A stretch of DNA of 64,000 nt, from the NCBI GenBank assembly GCA_022749755.1, contig CM040447.1:9170087-9234086 (forward strand), given 5' to 3'. Shown here piece by piece: positions 35,330 to 46,965 of the stretch. How positions within the stretch are numbered: position 1 is the stretch's first letter; each line of letters begins with the position of its first letter. The notes below the pieces were generated by a model. That model had not been told where the DNA came from. It made no database searches and worked only from the letters and a program-made list of their open reading frames with translations. Origin of the DNA: Azadirachta indica. Its lineage: Eukaryota; Streptophyta; Magnoliopsida; Sapindales; Meliaceae. Both the position numbers and the translations under genes were made by a program.

Positions 35330-36300
35330 TTGTGACCAAGGTCATAAGAGTATTGGCTTTGACCTTTTGGCAATATCTCATAGTCTAAGTTTTATGATTA
35401 TCATGATGGTCCTAGAAGGTGATCAAGGGCTCATACGAAAATCCTTTTATAGATGTCCTTAATTTTGTCCCACAAAAAAGAGAAATAGAGTGCCATTTTC
35501 TTGGTAGTACCATGATCTAAACCCACAGTCATTGTGATGACCCTAGGTGGCATCCTAAAATTCATACAAAAAAGCCTTAAAGGGGTTTCCTTCGACCAAG
35601 CTTCGGGGCATTGTGATGGCTTTAGGTGAGAACTAAAAGTCCTATGGGATTTCCTTTATAGGATCTTCCTCTAACTTAGGTCAAAGGGCATTATAATGGC
35701 CTTAAGTATGGCCCATAACTCATACAAAATTCCTGCGACAAGGCATCCTGTGACCAAGCCTTAAGTGTGGCCTATAACTTAGCTCTGTGGGCATCATGAT
35801 GACTTTAGACATAACCTAAAACTTATATGAAAATCCCTTCATGGTATCTTCCTCCTGCCTAACTTCTAGGGGCATCGTAATGGCCTTGGTGTGACCCAAA
35901 ACTCACATAGAATTAAAAGCGAAGATTCACCCATCGCAATTAGGTTTGCATGGGAATCGATATGGGCCTAAATATAGTTCAGAACTCACCCACTCATCGC
36001 TCAAAGGGGGCATGCACTTTGTCTAAGTTCATGTGGGCATCACTATGGCCCTAATTGTGGCCGAGAACTTATGCAATCATCCCTTTAAAAAGGGTATCTA
36101 CATTGTCTAAGTTCATGTAGACATCGATACGGCCCTGAGTATGACTCAGAACTCATCCAAACATCTCTTTAAAGAGGCAACCACTTCGTCTAGGTTTGTG
36201 TGGGCATTGGTATGGCTTTGAGTGTGACTCAAAACTCATCTAAACAACTCTCTAAGAAGGCTTCCAGCACATTTTATGCTACATGGGGGCATTAGCAGAT
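35330..36300. repeat. degenerate ~83-bp minisatellite in the Tat 3' region
   Basis: At least ten imperfect units share GGGCATCxxxATGGCC followed by TGACTCAxAACTCAT and CTTTxAAGAGG-like parts. The CAT anchors fall near 35530, 35609, 35699, 35792, 35873, 35955, 36038, 36122, 36205 and 36290, spacings of 79-93 bp and mostly 81-85. Units before 35530 are more diverged. Confidence 0.9.
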
Positions 36301-36594
36301 AAAAAAAAGAGAATACTAGCTTGCATGGATCATGAGCAAGATAGATATGTAGTATTTTATATAATATATATATATTCCTTTTTGTGATATTAGTTTTTAT
36401 AAGGCTTGAATTGATTGGTTTTTTTTTTTTAACTTTATTTTGAGGAAAAGGAATCTTTTTGTTTTGGAATAAATAAAACTAAAATTTTATTTAATAATAA
36501 AACTAAAGTTGATTTTCTATAAAGATTTCGTTTAGGAAAGATAAATAAGAGAGTAAAATTTTGATGGTAATTAATCAATCCTCGTAGAAGCTTG
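36301..36594. other. spacer between tandem array and integrase end
   Basis: AT-rich, with a (TA) run near 36365 and a poly(T) run near 36420; no coding signal. Confidence 0.5.
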
Positions 36595-38200
36595 TCATTT
36601 TGTAAAACTAGAAGATTTGTTACCTACCTCCCCATAATCAAATAAAGGAGGGTTAAATCTTCTTGAGTCATTACAGCTTCTTGGTGGCACAAGTCTCAAC
36701 ACTAGTGAGGTCTCGCAAGTCTTCTCTATTAATAGTGGTAAGAAGGTAGTAGCCACTACTTTATGCAATTTTGATGATGTATGGACCTTTCCAGTGAGGA
36801 GTGAATTTGGTAGGTGACTCCAATTCTTTTTTATGTGATCAGCTACTTTCAGTACCATGTTCCTAGGGTTGAGGTCTCGACTCTGAACGGCTTCAGCATA
36901 TGCCATGGCCATTCTTTTGCAGTATGAGTCCATATGTCTTTACGCTACTTCCTTTTCTTATTGAATTGTTTGAGTTACGCCAAAAGAGCAACGATAAGAG
37001 GCTCTTCATTTTTGGAGATCGTTCTAACTGTTAGAATGCTAAGTTCTACTGGTGTTATTGCTTTTATTCCATAAACTAGTGTAGATGAAGAGAAGCTGAT
37101 CCCCATTCTAGGTGATGTTATATATGCCTAGTGCGCCTCATTTAAGTGTGCACTCCAATCGGTATCATACTTGTGTATCATTTTGCTTAGGATTTTCATA
37201 ATCGCTCTTGGTATTAACTTCTACTTACCCATTTCCCTGTGAATAGTATAGTGTTGATTTGTTGTGCTTGATATTATAATGGGTGAGGGTGGCTTCCACT
37301 TGTCTGTTGATGAAAGGAGTACCATTGTCTATCATGGGCTCCTTTATAAAATTGGCTACTGCAAAGCCAGTGTCCTTTTCCAAGGGGATAACTTCCACCC
37401 ACTTAAAGAAATATTCTATCATAATTAGTATCTAGCTGTAACTTCGTGCCATGAAGGCGGATAGATCCTATGAGATCTAGCCCTTCAATATGAAAAGGCC
37501 ACAGTGAAGCCATATTTTGAGAGCGACTGCGTGTTGATGTTGTAAATTACCATGAATCTGGCACTTAAGACATCTTTTGACAAAATCCTTAACATCTTTT
37601 TGCATAAAGGGCCAATGGTATCCTAACTCGACGAGTTTGGAGTATAGTCTCCTTGCACCCTAATGTTCTCTACATTCTCTGCTGTGTATTTCCTGCATAG
37701 CTCTCTGTGCTTCTTACTAATTCAAACATCTTAATGCTTTTCTATTAAATCCTTTGCAAAACAAAAAACCTTGTTCTGTGAGTATCTTTTTGCCATCCAT
37801 TGAAGCTTGTAGGCATCCTTTTGCCTATTTGGCAAGGAACCATTGTTGAAGGATCGTATATAGGGGTCTTGCCAGTCTTTTAATGTTATGAAGATGAAAA
37901 TTTCCCCTTGTTTCAATGAACAATGTACACACGTTGCTTAAATTGAATCAATTTCTTGTTTCATCTCTCGCCAATAATACCTTGCCCTTTGTAGGCATCT
38001 GTAAAGGCTGACCTTGTTTACCATATTAGAGGTTGCTACATGTATTTCAGGCATCAACTTCTGCCCTTTGGTGAAGGAAATACATTTGGCCAGTATGTCT
38101 CTAAGCATTCTTTTGCAAAGGATTCCTTTGATAAAGGTGAAGTCTTTAACTTGTTTAAAATTGGCCATTTCTATAGGATGCAATCATTTGGAAGTGCTTC
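36595..38200 (-). pseudogene. gypsy integrase, decayed
   Basis: The enzyme would insert the element cDNA. Reading on minus, an HHCC-like finger (PEIHVATSNMVNK, then ATCVHC) lies at about 38070-37925. A second and more canonical finger follows at about 37720-37545 (MQEIHSRECREH, then KRCLKCQIHGN). The core includes MIEYFFKWVEVIPL (37422 downward) and DNGTPFINRQVEA with the second catalytic Asp, ending near HNKSTLYYSQGNG (37225). A C-terminal section with MAMAYAEAVQSRDLNPR and GKVHTSSKLHK is at 36933-36595. Many stops and frame changes separate the pieces. The order and motifs fit Tat-type integrases. Confidence 0.88.
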
Positions 38201-38399
38201 ACAATCATCTTTGACTTTTATCTCAGTGCAGGTAGATGGCTTTTTCTTTCTAAAGATTGAAATATCAATAGTGTCCTTTGTTAAGACCACTTTCTTAATG
38301 TGGCGAATGCGTCTACATATTTATTGAGGCTTCTATTGCTTTCTTAATTTGCTTTATAAGCTGTTAGACAAGTACTTTATACGAGGGTAACACTAGTTC

Positions 38400-40020
38400 T
38401 TTAACCACGAATTTCTTATTTGTTGTATGACCAACACAGAGTTTCCCAATAATCTTATTTTTTTAGCTCTTATGGCTATTCGTAGGCCGATGATTGCTGC
38501 TTCGTACTTAGCTTCATTATTTGTGCATAGGAAGTCAAGTTTAAATAAAAAGGGAAACTTCTACTCATCAGGATTGATTATTATGAGTCTTGCCTCGCTA
38601 GTTGAAGATGCTGTGGAGCCCTCGAAATAAATAACCCAAAGGTCTTTGTTAGAGAAGTTGACGCATATTTCTTCTGGTAAGCCCTATGGTATCTCTTCTA
38701 TGAGTCTATGACCTTTGTTCGTGGAGAAGACGGTAATGATGTTGATCACTACTTGTCCTTTGATAGTGCTCAAAGTAACGCGTGTGATGTCAAATTTTGT
38801 AAGCATTAGTAACCACCTCGTATAAGATCTATTTTTACCATTAGGTGTAGTAAATGTGCTAGATAGTAATGACGCAGCCTTTTTTTAGGTGTATAGGCGT
38901 ATACTAATGCCAAGCATATATGTTCAGGTCAAGGTCTTTATGCTTCCGTTTCCAAAAGCTGCCTATTTATGCGATATATGGGGTATTCTTGGTTATCTTC
39001 CTTAACTTGAGCCAATAGAGCTCTTATATCCGTAGAGGTGGCTGCTAAGTATATATGTAGTGGCTTATCTCAGATGGCCTGTTTCAAGGTGGGTAGATTC
39101 AGGATTATATGCTGAATTTTCTTAAAAGTTTCCTAATGGTATTCCTTCCATTTCTATTTTGCGCCTTTCTTTAATAGAGGCGTCTACGTAAAGATAAAAG
39201 CTACTAGCACCAGGATGAACCGCCTGATGTAGGATAGCTTGCCTATCAAGCTTTTCAATTCATTGGGGTTTTTGGTAGTGGTACTGAAGAGATGTTCTGT
39301 ATTTTGACTAGGTCCACGTTGATGTCTCTCTGATATACCAAGAATCCCAAAAATTTACCCAATAAAACTCTAAAGGTGCAATTCTTTAGGTTTATCTTGA
39401 GGTTGTATGCATAACATTTTATAAAGACTTCCTCAAGGCTTTAAAGGTGCGCGTTTTGGGTGGCCGATTTTACTATTAAATCCTCTACTTATTCCTCAAC
39501 TTCTCTTTCCATCATATTATAGAATATTGTTATTGTGGCCTTCTGATACATTAGACCTATATTTTTAAGTCTAAAGAGCATTGCTACAAGTGTTCTGAAC
39601 GTAGTTTTCTCAACGTCATTTGGCGCAATCTTGATCTAGTTCTATCTACTAAAACCATCCATGAATGAAAACATTTTCTATCTCGTGGTGGAATCTATGA
39701 GTATATCCATGTTTGGCAGTTGAAACTTATCTTTGGGATATGCTTTGTTTAATCAAAGAAGTTCACATAAATTCAAATATGACCATTCTTCTTCTTGACA
39801 AAGACTACATTAGCTAACCAGGTTGGATGTTTGATAGGCTTGATAAAACCTACGTCTATTAGTTTTTGGACTTCTTCTTTAATCTTCTCCTTTACTTCCG
39901 AATGGAAATTCCTCTATTGTTGCTTGACAAGTTTTGACCTGGTTAGACGTTTAGAGTATAACAAGTCATCTCAGGATCCAGTCTAGTCATATCATTGTAT
40001 CCCCCAAGCAAAAGTATCTT
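38400..40020 (-). pseudogene. gypsy RT and RNase H, decayed
   Basis: Minus-strand translation in three frames recovers fragments: a GYNDMTRLDPE-like segment near 39990 and the RT core around 39690-39480, where SFMDG-like and polymerase-region remnants are scrambled by stops. RNase H parts follow: NRQLLETEA and CLALVYAYT near 38960-38890, VIYFEGSTASSTSEARL near 38630, and LDFLCTNNEAKYEAAIIGLR near 38540-38480. The last shows the conserved NNEAEYEA motif with one change. It reads as one decayed pol segment between the protease and integrase. The plus frames at 38014-38630 and 39795-39986 are shadows. Confidence 0.85.
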
Positions 40021-40542
40021 ATTACTTCTTTAACAGCTCCACGAGTTATTTTCTCTCGCCAATTGCCAATTTCATGCTTATAAAGACTTTCTTCTGGATT
40101 TTTGGATCCGTTTTTAGATTAACCTCTTGCAATTCTTCATCTACTGTAGTGGATCTGTCTTGATACAGTTAGGTGCTTAAGAGATCTTGTCATGGTTCTA
40201 AGTTTCCACATCCTCATCATCTCTTGTTTCTGTACTGATGCAAACTAGGTTATCCCTTTCAAATAGTTTGAGACCCCCTGTTGCTATGACAGTTAGGTTC
40301 CGCAAATTGTCATAAGTAGTATATAATATGACCATTCTCCTTTTCTGACGTATAAACATCAGTGATTGCTCTGGAATGACTTGCGAGGATCTCTTTCATT
40401 TATTATGCATTTTGCCATTTCCTCAATCTAGCATGCTATAGTCAGGTAAAAGTATCCCTTGTACTCCATTACCTTTTGACGTGAAATCCCCATAGTATTG
40501 AGCTTCTGGGAGTAAGTTTCTACGTGACTAAAAGGTGTTGGG

Positions 40543-40875
40543 TTAGTGGAGATCATTATAAGCTTGTATTTTAATCTTCCTTTGATGCACTGATGATATG
40601 TAGAAGCTACAAGTTGGTGCTTGTTGAGACATAGTCTTCCAAGTAATATTTGAAAGAGTGGTGGTGTGTAGTGGTTCCAATCTCAAATCTAGTCGGATGC
40701 TGCTTTCTGAAAATTCAAAACTATTTTCGAAGACAAATACCTTCATCCTTGTTCTTGTGACTTGGTTAAGGGAAATCTTAGCCATCTTCAACACCGCTAA
40801 TAGAATTACGTTGATTGAAAACCCCGTGTCCACCAACACTTGCCTTATGAGAATTTCGTTGATCTCGATTGCCAA
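40543..40875 (-). pseudogene. gypsy aspartic protease
   Basis: A 110-codon minus frame contains RQVLVDTGFSINVI, the DTG/S active-site motif of gypsy proteases in its usual LVDTGSSxN setting, followed by the hydrophobic and charged pattern typical of the family. It lies between gag and RT as expected. The frame is open over the active site but is not connected in frame to its neighbours. Confidence 0.85.
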
Positions 40876-41229
40876 ATAGAGAAGCGTATTTTGTTAGATC
40901 TTCATTAGAGACAATAACAGCATTTGTTGCCTCTAAATAAGCTTGGTGACATGCACTTCTATAATGTAGTGCTTAGAACCATATTGTTGTAGAGATGTTA
41001 ACTAGCACCTCTATTACAGCTCTTCGTACATCAGGTCCATAGTTTAGTTGGTGAAAGAGAGAACTGAATTTAAGGTTTCACTAGAGTGCTTTTATCATTA
41101 TGATTTATGCTCTTCTTATTCCTCTTTCTTGGAATCCTTATATAATTTCGTAACGACTTCAATCTCCCCATTATCTTTGGCACCCAATATGTTCTCTGTT
41201 ATCGACATAGTGGCTACCCTATTATGATA

Positions 41230-42330
41230 TGGCAGTAGGTTGATGTCCACATTCTATCTTTGGGCAAGCAGAACCAATACGCCTTCTACGATCTTTTTGT
41301 GTACGAGATTCTGGACATACCGTATTCCCTTGTGCTGTAACCTATCGATTGATGATAGCAGCAAAATTTGGGGTTACTTCAATCTTTCTCCAAGGCTTCT
41401 TTTCAAAAGGATAAAGGTTTGAATATGTCATCTTCAAGCCATCTATTCAAAATCTCTTTGAGTTTAGCATCATTACGGGGGATAGGTTGCTTAAGTAAGA
41501 GTCCTATTTAATGTTGCTTCCTATATAATTTGCCCTTATTTGAATTGTGAAAAACTTCTCGCTTTTCTATGTACATTATGTGTGGAGTCTCTTTCTTTGA
41601 TTTTCTTGTCATTGAGGGTTTCACTTATAAAGATGTCTTCTTTGCTGCCTCCATAAGCTGACTAAACATTCATAAGTTAAGGTTTTCGAGGTGACCACAA
41701 TACTCAGATAACATATTATTCATGCATATTTTTACAATGTCTTTTTCTTTTTTTTTGCTCGTGACATTCTAACATGAGGTAACAAAACTGTTTCACAAAG
41801 TCCATTAGGGGTTCTAAATATCGTTGTTTGATAGTGTAGAGTTGAAGCAGTGTTACTCGTTCTTCGCTCTGGAAATATTTCTAGCGAAACTTTGTGGCCA
41901 AGTCTCACCATGTACATATCGATCCTAGTGGTAGAGCAGTGTATCAAGAATACGCTCGTCTTGTCAGCGATTTAGAAAATTCCCTTAATCGTAATTCTTC
42001 ATTGTGAGCATGATGTGCTCTTTAGGGTTTCCTTTTTTCCTGTTGAAGAACATGAACTCTAGTGTCTTGTATCCCCTTGGGTAGGGCTTTTGCATAACCT
42101 CTTCACGATAGGGTGACAATGATACGTATTCTATCTCCAACATGGCAGAGCTCTACATGCATTGTTTGACAAAGGATATGAGGCCTTTATATGTTAGGGG
42201 CAACTGAGTTTCACAAGTGGTTGATTTGTGAAAGCCCCCAATGTAATCCATTCGGATGTTGTCTGGTTCCCAATCACTAGCTAAGGGGGAGAATTAGGAG
42301 GCCCTATTGCTATTATTGCATGAAGCTCTC
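41230..42330 (-). pseudogene. gypsy gag, decayed
   Basis: Minus-strand frames give a Retrotrans_gag (PF03732)-like core: SICTW, DLATKF, an ERRVTLLQLYTIKQR stretch and EPLMDFVK near 41945-41780. A fragment reading NPNGLD-like sequence lies further upstream. Frame changes and stops are frequent. The position next to the 5' LTR (right-hand copy on plus) supports the assignment. No zinc knuckle could be located with confidence. Confidence 0.72.
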
Positions 42331-42931
42331 TCATCTCTCTCCGTATATCCTGAATCATTTACATGACTAACATAGCATTAATATAGCCAATACTTTAACC
42401 ATAACCCTGTTGTTCTTGATTATTGTCAATAGGTGCTAGAGGTATTATCCTTTACATAGAGGATTCAGCGTGATTTTCTCTATTGTTTTGATTATTACTT
42501 CTCTTGGTTGCTATATCTCGTAAGATCTCAGCCAAACTCCCTAGTAGAATTGCCTGTAATGTTCATAGAAAAAATCTGCTCGACCCGCATGTCAAATCGT
42601 GATTGGTCAATTGTTGACGTAAGCCTAGTATCATTCTTTGTAGGCATTAATACCGCTGGGCCTTTGAATCCAAATCAAGCTTTCTCACCCCGTTTTTTAG
42701 TTACGAAGAGTAAGGCCCACTACATCCCTTGATCTTGTTTAGTGGTTCAAGGATCATAATGTTACAACCTTAGGAGACTAGCTTGAATTTGAATAGAGAG
42801 ATTTGTTACTGTCATCATTTGTCGCTTCTATACCTAACAAATACTTAGCAAAAGCACGAGATACAAATTGTAAGTCCACAATGTGTTGGAGCAAGCTAAT
42901 CTCAGTACAAATGTAAAAGAACACAATGGGT

Positions 42932-43950
42932 TGATGGTGAATCGCAACTACCAAGGAACCAAGTCGATATTGAAAAGACTTGCTCGCAGCGATATCCAAT
43001 ATGATGGATTGTAACTGACAAACCAAGGTTACGAACAAGGTAATTTTGGTGGTTAAAATAATCAGTTTAACAACCGATTAATGCAAAGAAGACAACATGA
43101 TAAAAGGTTCATGTTTAAGGTTGACTCGGGTGACGAGTAGCTATTAAAAGGCAAGAATCACGAGTCTTGCTACAAAGGGAAAGGGCGTGATTTTGGGCTT
43201 GATTAAAGGTCTAACCTGAGTGACGATTATCAGAATGTCCTCCTTTTAGATTTGGAGTCATAGGTTTATATAGTGTGTGATGTACAGTGTTAATAGAATA
43301 AGACTAGCTCATGTAATCATATCCTAATGCAAGTTAAATTCCCTTAAGACAAGATTTTATTTAGGATTTAAATTAGTATAATTTAATCATATTTGAAATA
43401 GATGTCTAAGCATTTATACTTGTAATAAAATATCTATTCTAACTATTTTCAATTAGAATGGGACATTTATTTTAACTAATCCTAATTAGAAAGGGAATTT
43501 GAATACTCGTAGTTGTAATGAAATACATTATTTAAATGATTTTATTTACAATAAAATACTTTTTCTAATTAATCCTAATTGATATCAAAAGTAGTTAATT
43601 TAATTAATACTAAATTAATTAAAATAAGGTTCTGCATTAAAAAGGACTTTAAAGTTTTAGGTTTTAAAAGGAGAAGTCTTTTGGGCCTTTTATATTATTT
43701 ATGCATTAGTCTAATCATATGATTGATTCTTTAAGCCTAAGTACCCCCCAAGTGGGCTAAGCATAGAACATTATATTAATTTGGGCCAAACTTTAGACTA
43801 CTTTAACTTTTCACATTACGACCCACAATTTGTGTTCTAAAGAGTGGTTTTCGCCCATTTGTGCTTTTATATACATTACTTAGTAAGATGACATAATTTG
43901 GGCTTGGGTTTGAGCTTGGGCTCAGGTCCATGGTCAATTTTCATGTATCA
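42932..43950 (-). repeat. 5' LTR of the Tat-type element
   Basis: Right copy on plus. In element orientation it starts TGATACATG and ends CACCATCA. The sequence just inside (ACCCATTGTGTTC on minus) does not match a tRNA primer site I recognise. Confidence 0.95.
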
Positions 43951-43955
43951 AATAT

Positions 43956-44757
43956 TTTATATTAAATTCTTCATTTTTCAATCATAAAAGTCAAATAAAT
44001 ATCACATTTCAAACTTGCTTATTCTTGAAGATGTTAATATTCTTCACAATGTATTGCATGAATTTTATAATAAAATATTCGTACTCAACATTGTCTAGTT
44101 GCAAGGAACACTAGAAATAATCACACAATAAGTGCACTAACCATAATACCAACTCTAAGTTTCTCATATAGTTTTGAGTTATTTACCTTTGCTGAAATCC
44201 ATTGCAAATTAACTTTTTTTGAAGGTGTTTAAGCAGGAAAAATTTTAATCCCCCTAAAGAATATTAAAGTTTTAGTCAAAAATTATAATCCGCAGTCATA
44301 CATATAATCAAACAATCTAAATGACGACAATGTATAGAAATTGTATTGCTCAAATCTCCTTCAATACCTCACACAATTTGCCAACCAATCAATCAAGAAA
44401 TTACGTAATTGAGTTCAACAAATTAATTGCCATAATACCTAATAGTTACTACAAATAACAACAATATATTGTTAAAATTTTCAAAAATAACAAGGGTAGT
44501 GTTCAGTGTGAAGATAAATGAGGAATAATATTCTAGGTTGTAAGGCATTAAAGTGATTTGGCCTAATTGCAAATTTGATAAACTCTTAAACAGGCAATGC
44601 AGTTTCTAGCAAAATCGTTTATTGTTATATACAAAAACTTTTGTATGGTGACAAATCGAACTAGGAAACTATGTCCATCAACCATCTTCTCAGCATGTAA
44701 ATGCCTATAAAGAAATCATCAAAATAAACTAATTAAAATTACATTGTTCTACACTAT
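43956..44757. other. intergenic, no gene seen
   Basis: AT-rich sequence between the Tat element and the Pack-MULE; no recognisable frame. Confidence 0.5.
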
Positions 44758-44767
44758 ATAACAAAAT

Positions 44768-45789
44768 GGGATAATAACAGTTTCGTCCCTAAACTTTTGC
44801 GAAATAACAAATCAAGATTCACTATGACAAATTTCAATATTTTCATCCCTATCGTCATAACACCGTTAGGAATTGTTAAAAAATTAAGGGCAAAAAATGA
44901 ATATTCATTTTAAATTTTTCGTCTCCATCATTTTCTTTGTATCAAAACTCAGAAAACCCAACGATGTTTCAAGAATGTGGCTTATACCCCACCACCACCA
45001 CCGTTCATAAAGAGTCGCGATAAAAATCTCACAAAATCAATGGGTTGTATTTCTTTAACATCCCTTAATAAGCAACTACCCTAAATTAATATAAGTGAAA
45101 GAGATGTTAAGCATGTTCGTGACAATTCTCAGGATGGGTTTCTTCATAAAAGGTGAAGCTACACCTAAGAAGGATGAAGAAAAGGTAAAGAAGACAGTGT
45201 TTAACTTAAAGCTTGATGGGTTCAATCCTACAACAAAGATCAACTTGATTAAGAAAGTAAGAGAGTTTATAGATGTAGGCCTAAAAGAGGCTAAGGATTT
45301 GGTAGACAAAGCTCCCGCCTTGTTGAAGAAAGGCATCATGAAAGAGAAGGTTGAGAAAGTTATCACTAAAATAAAGGAAGTTGGTCTAAATCCTCTATAG
45401 GTGAGTAATAGATCTAAAAAAAAAATTGTCTAAGGGGTGGGAAAGCAAAGTTGAGTGAGTTGGTGGTTATTGTAGCTCATTGTGGGTTGAAGAATTTATG
45501 GGAGAAAAAATAAGAAAATAAGAAAGATATAAATGAAAAATGATATATTATTATTTTTATGCAACCATTTTTTTATTATATTAGTAGGACCCATTTCTAA
45601 AAGTTGTCAGATTCAATTTTAAAAAGTATCATAATTTAATTAAAAAAACCAATTAGTAGGGGGTAAAATTGTACTTTAGTACTATTTTATAGATAGGTGT
45701 AACAGTAAAGATGAAAATGTTAAAATTTGTTAAAATATGTCCCGATTTCTTGTTTTGCCTAAGTTTAAGGGCAAAACTATTATTATCCC
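44768..45789. mobile_element. Pack-MULE carrying an L7/L12 gene fragment
   Basis: Inverted ends of about 95 bp (44768-44864 and 45696-45789) begin GGGATAATAACAGTTT and GGGATAATAATAGTTT and also share CATTTTCATC and ACACC. A perfect 10-bp TSD ATAACAAAAT flanks them (44758-44767 and 45790-45799). The 830-bp interior contains a fragment of a ribosomal protein gene and no transposase, which defines a Pack-MULE. Confidence 0.95.
45083..45400 (+). pseudogene. captured ribosomal protein L7/L12 (bL12, mitochondrial type) fragment
   Basis: bL12 forms the ribosome stalk that recruits translation factors. The stretch reads VKEMLSMFVTI, then EEKVKKTVFNLKLDGFNP, then the C-terminal-domain signature GLKEAKDLVD, and ends VITKIKEVGLNPL with TAG at 45398-45400. 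The linker plus C-terminal domain match plant mitochondrial-type L12; the N-terminal dimerisation domain is absent. The first in-frame ATG is at 45104, giving about 98 residues without a stop. A captured, intronless, partial copy inside a Pack-MULE is expected to be non-functional for ribosomes, but the open frame after visible divergence is notable. There are no other genes in the element. Confidence 0.88.
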
Positions 45790-45799
45790 ATAACAAAAT

Positions 45800-46555
45800 T
45801 TAAATTTTTATCCCATCCAAATCAGAAAACAAAGTTAGACAACTCTGTCAAAATTGATGATTTGTTCATAGTCCTTAAATGTCAAATAAGCGTACCATAA
45901 GTGACAAAATATTGCATCATCATGTGTGATTTAAACAATGTTCTGCAAACAGGTCTTTACCATCATCTCAAATATAAGCAGGTTAAAGGAATTTTTTCTC
46001 TTAGCATGTGCATTATTCCTACTATTCCTTTTAGATATAAGCAGTTTGGCAACTAGTTTGATCACTTTGTGCTATGTTGGTTTTGTTTTCTCACAACCAA
46101 CAAACTTTTATTGTTCATTAAAGAGTTCATTCTCTCAACAAACTTAAATCTTCATCTATTGCAGGAACTATTCTATCATCCTCATTATTCTTTGGAGCTA
46201 ATCAGAGAGATCTTCTAGGTATATACACTATGGTTTTTGTTTAAGTCATTTTGCCTGAAGTCTTCATTGGTTGAAGAATTTTCCTTTGAGATTTTTTACC
46301 TACGTTTTTCTATTTTGGTTGCTCTCCTTCTCAACATATTTTAATTTATATATAGAATAAATCTTAACTTAGAAGAACAGACCAATGAATTCATTCTCAA
46401 CTAACCTTTCTTTTCTGTAAATTTCTCAATGATTATTGGTTAACGTCTACAAATGTAGGTGGAATGTTAAAGTTGACAACTTTAGTGTTTATTTAGGAAT
46501 CTAACCTTACTGTTAGCAACTCAATCTATTATGACATTATTGTCAATTATTTCTT
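45800..46555. other. intergenic, no gene seen
   Basis: AT-rich; small frames such as 45938-46147 are hydrophobic low-complexity without family motifs. Confidence 0.5.
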
Positions 46556-46559
46556 AAAC

Positions 46560-46965
46560 AATGTCCTTTCCCCTATCATGCTAGTACAATTTGAAATGGG
46601 GAAATACATTCCAGGAGTGACATATTGCTCAACTCCTTGTACTCTACTTCCACTAAGGGATTCATCTAGAGTTGTAGATAGAATGTCATTAACTCCAATT
46701 AACTGAAAAGATGCTTGGTCCACTTGACTTTTTATCTCTTCTTGAAAATAAACAAAACAAATATTATCTCACTTCTAATTCTAATACATTATAATATGAA
46801 GTTGGCACTAGCTATCTTATTCATGTACTTACAATTTTATCAATAATAAAAATGACTTCTAGATCATATCCCTCGCCTTTCTTCTGTTGAGCTATTCTCT
46901 AAGCTTAACTTCAATCAATTTCATTGACAGGAGGAACTCTAAGTTGTTCCTTCTGAAAAATTTAT
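46560..46965 (-). pseudogene. En/Spm (CACTA) TNPA-like transposase fragment
   Basis: Minus-strand reading gives QQKKGEGYDLEV followed by a GTAAGT donor. After an intron-like gap, the acceptor TATTTTCAAG leads into EEIKSQVDQASFQLIG, VNDILSTTLDES and SRVQGVEQYVTPGMYFP. The pattern NDIL...RVRGxGxxVTPxxYF is typical of the plant Ptta/En/Spm transposase family (Transposase_24). Stops precede the KKGEG segment. No CACTA terminal repeats could be paired around it, so it is treated as an isolated relic. Confidence 0.55.

Larger units (their letters stand above)
29981..43950 (-). mobile_element. Tat-type Ty3/gypsy retrotransposon, full length, decayed
   Basis: Two direct repeats of exactly 1019 bp (29981-30999 and 42932-43950) start TGATGGTG and end GTATCTACA/GTATCA on plus. 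They are flanked by a perfect 5-bp TSD AATAT (29976-29980 and 43951-43955). Internal genes read on minus in gypsy order: gag, DTG protease, RT, RNase H, integrase. After the integrase come a tandem-repeat block and an antisense extra ORF, features known from the Tat/Ogre group of plant gypsy elements. LTRs differ at roughly 15-20% of positions by eye and pol has many stops, so the insertion is old. Confidence 0.95.

Noticed and set aside
38014..38327. Overlapping plus frames at 38014-38327
   Set aside because: Shadows of the minus-strand integrase of the gypsy element.
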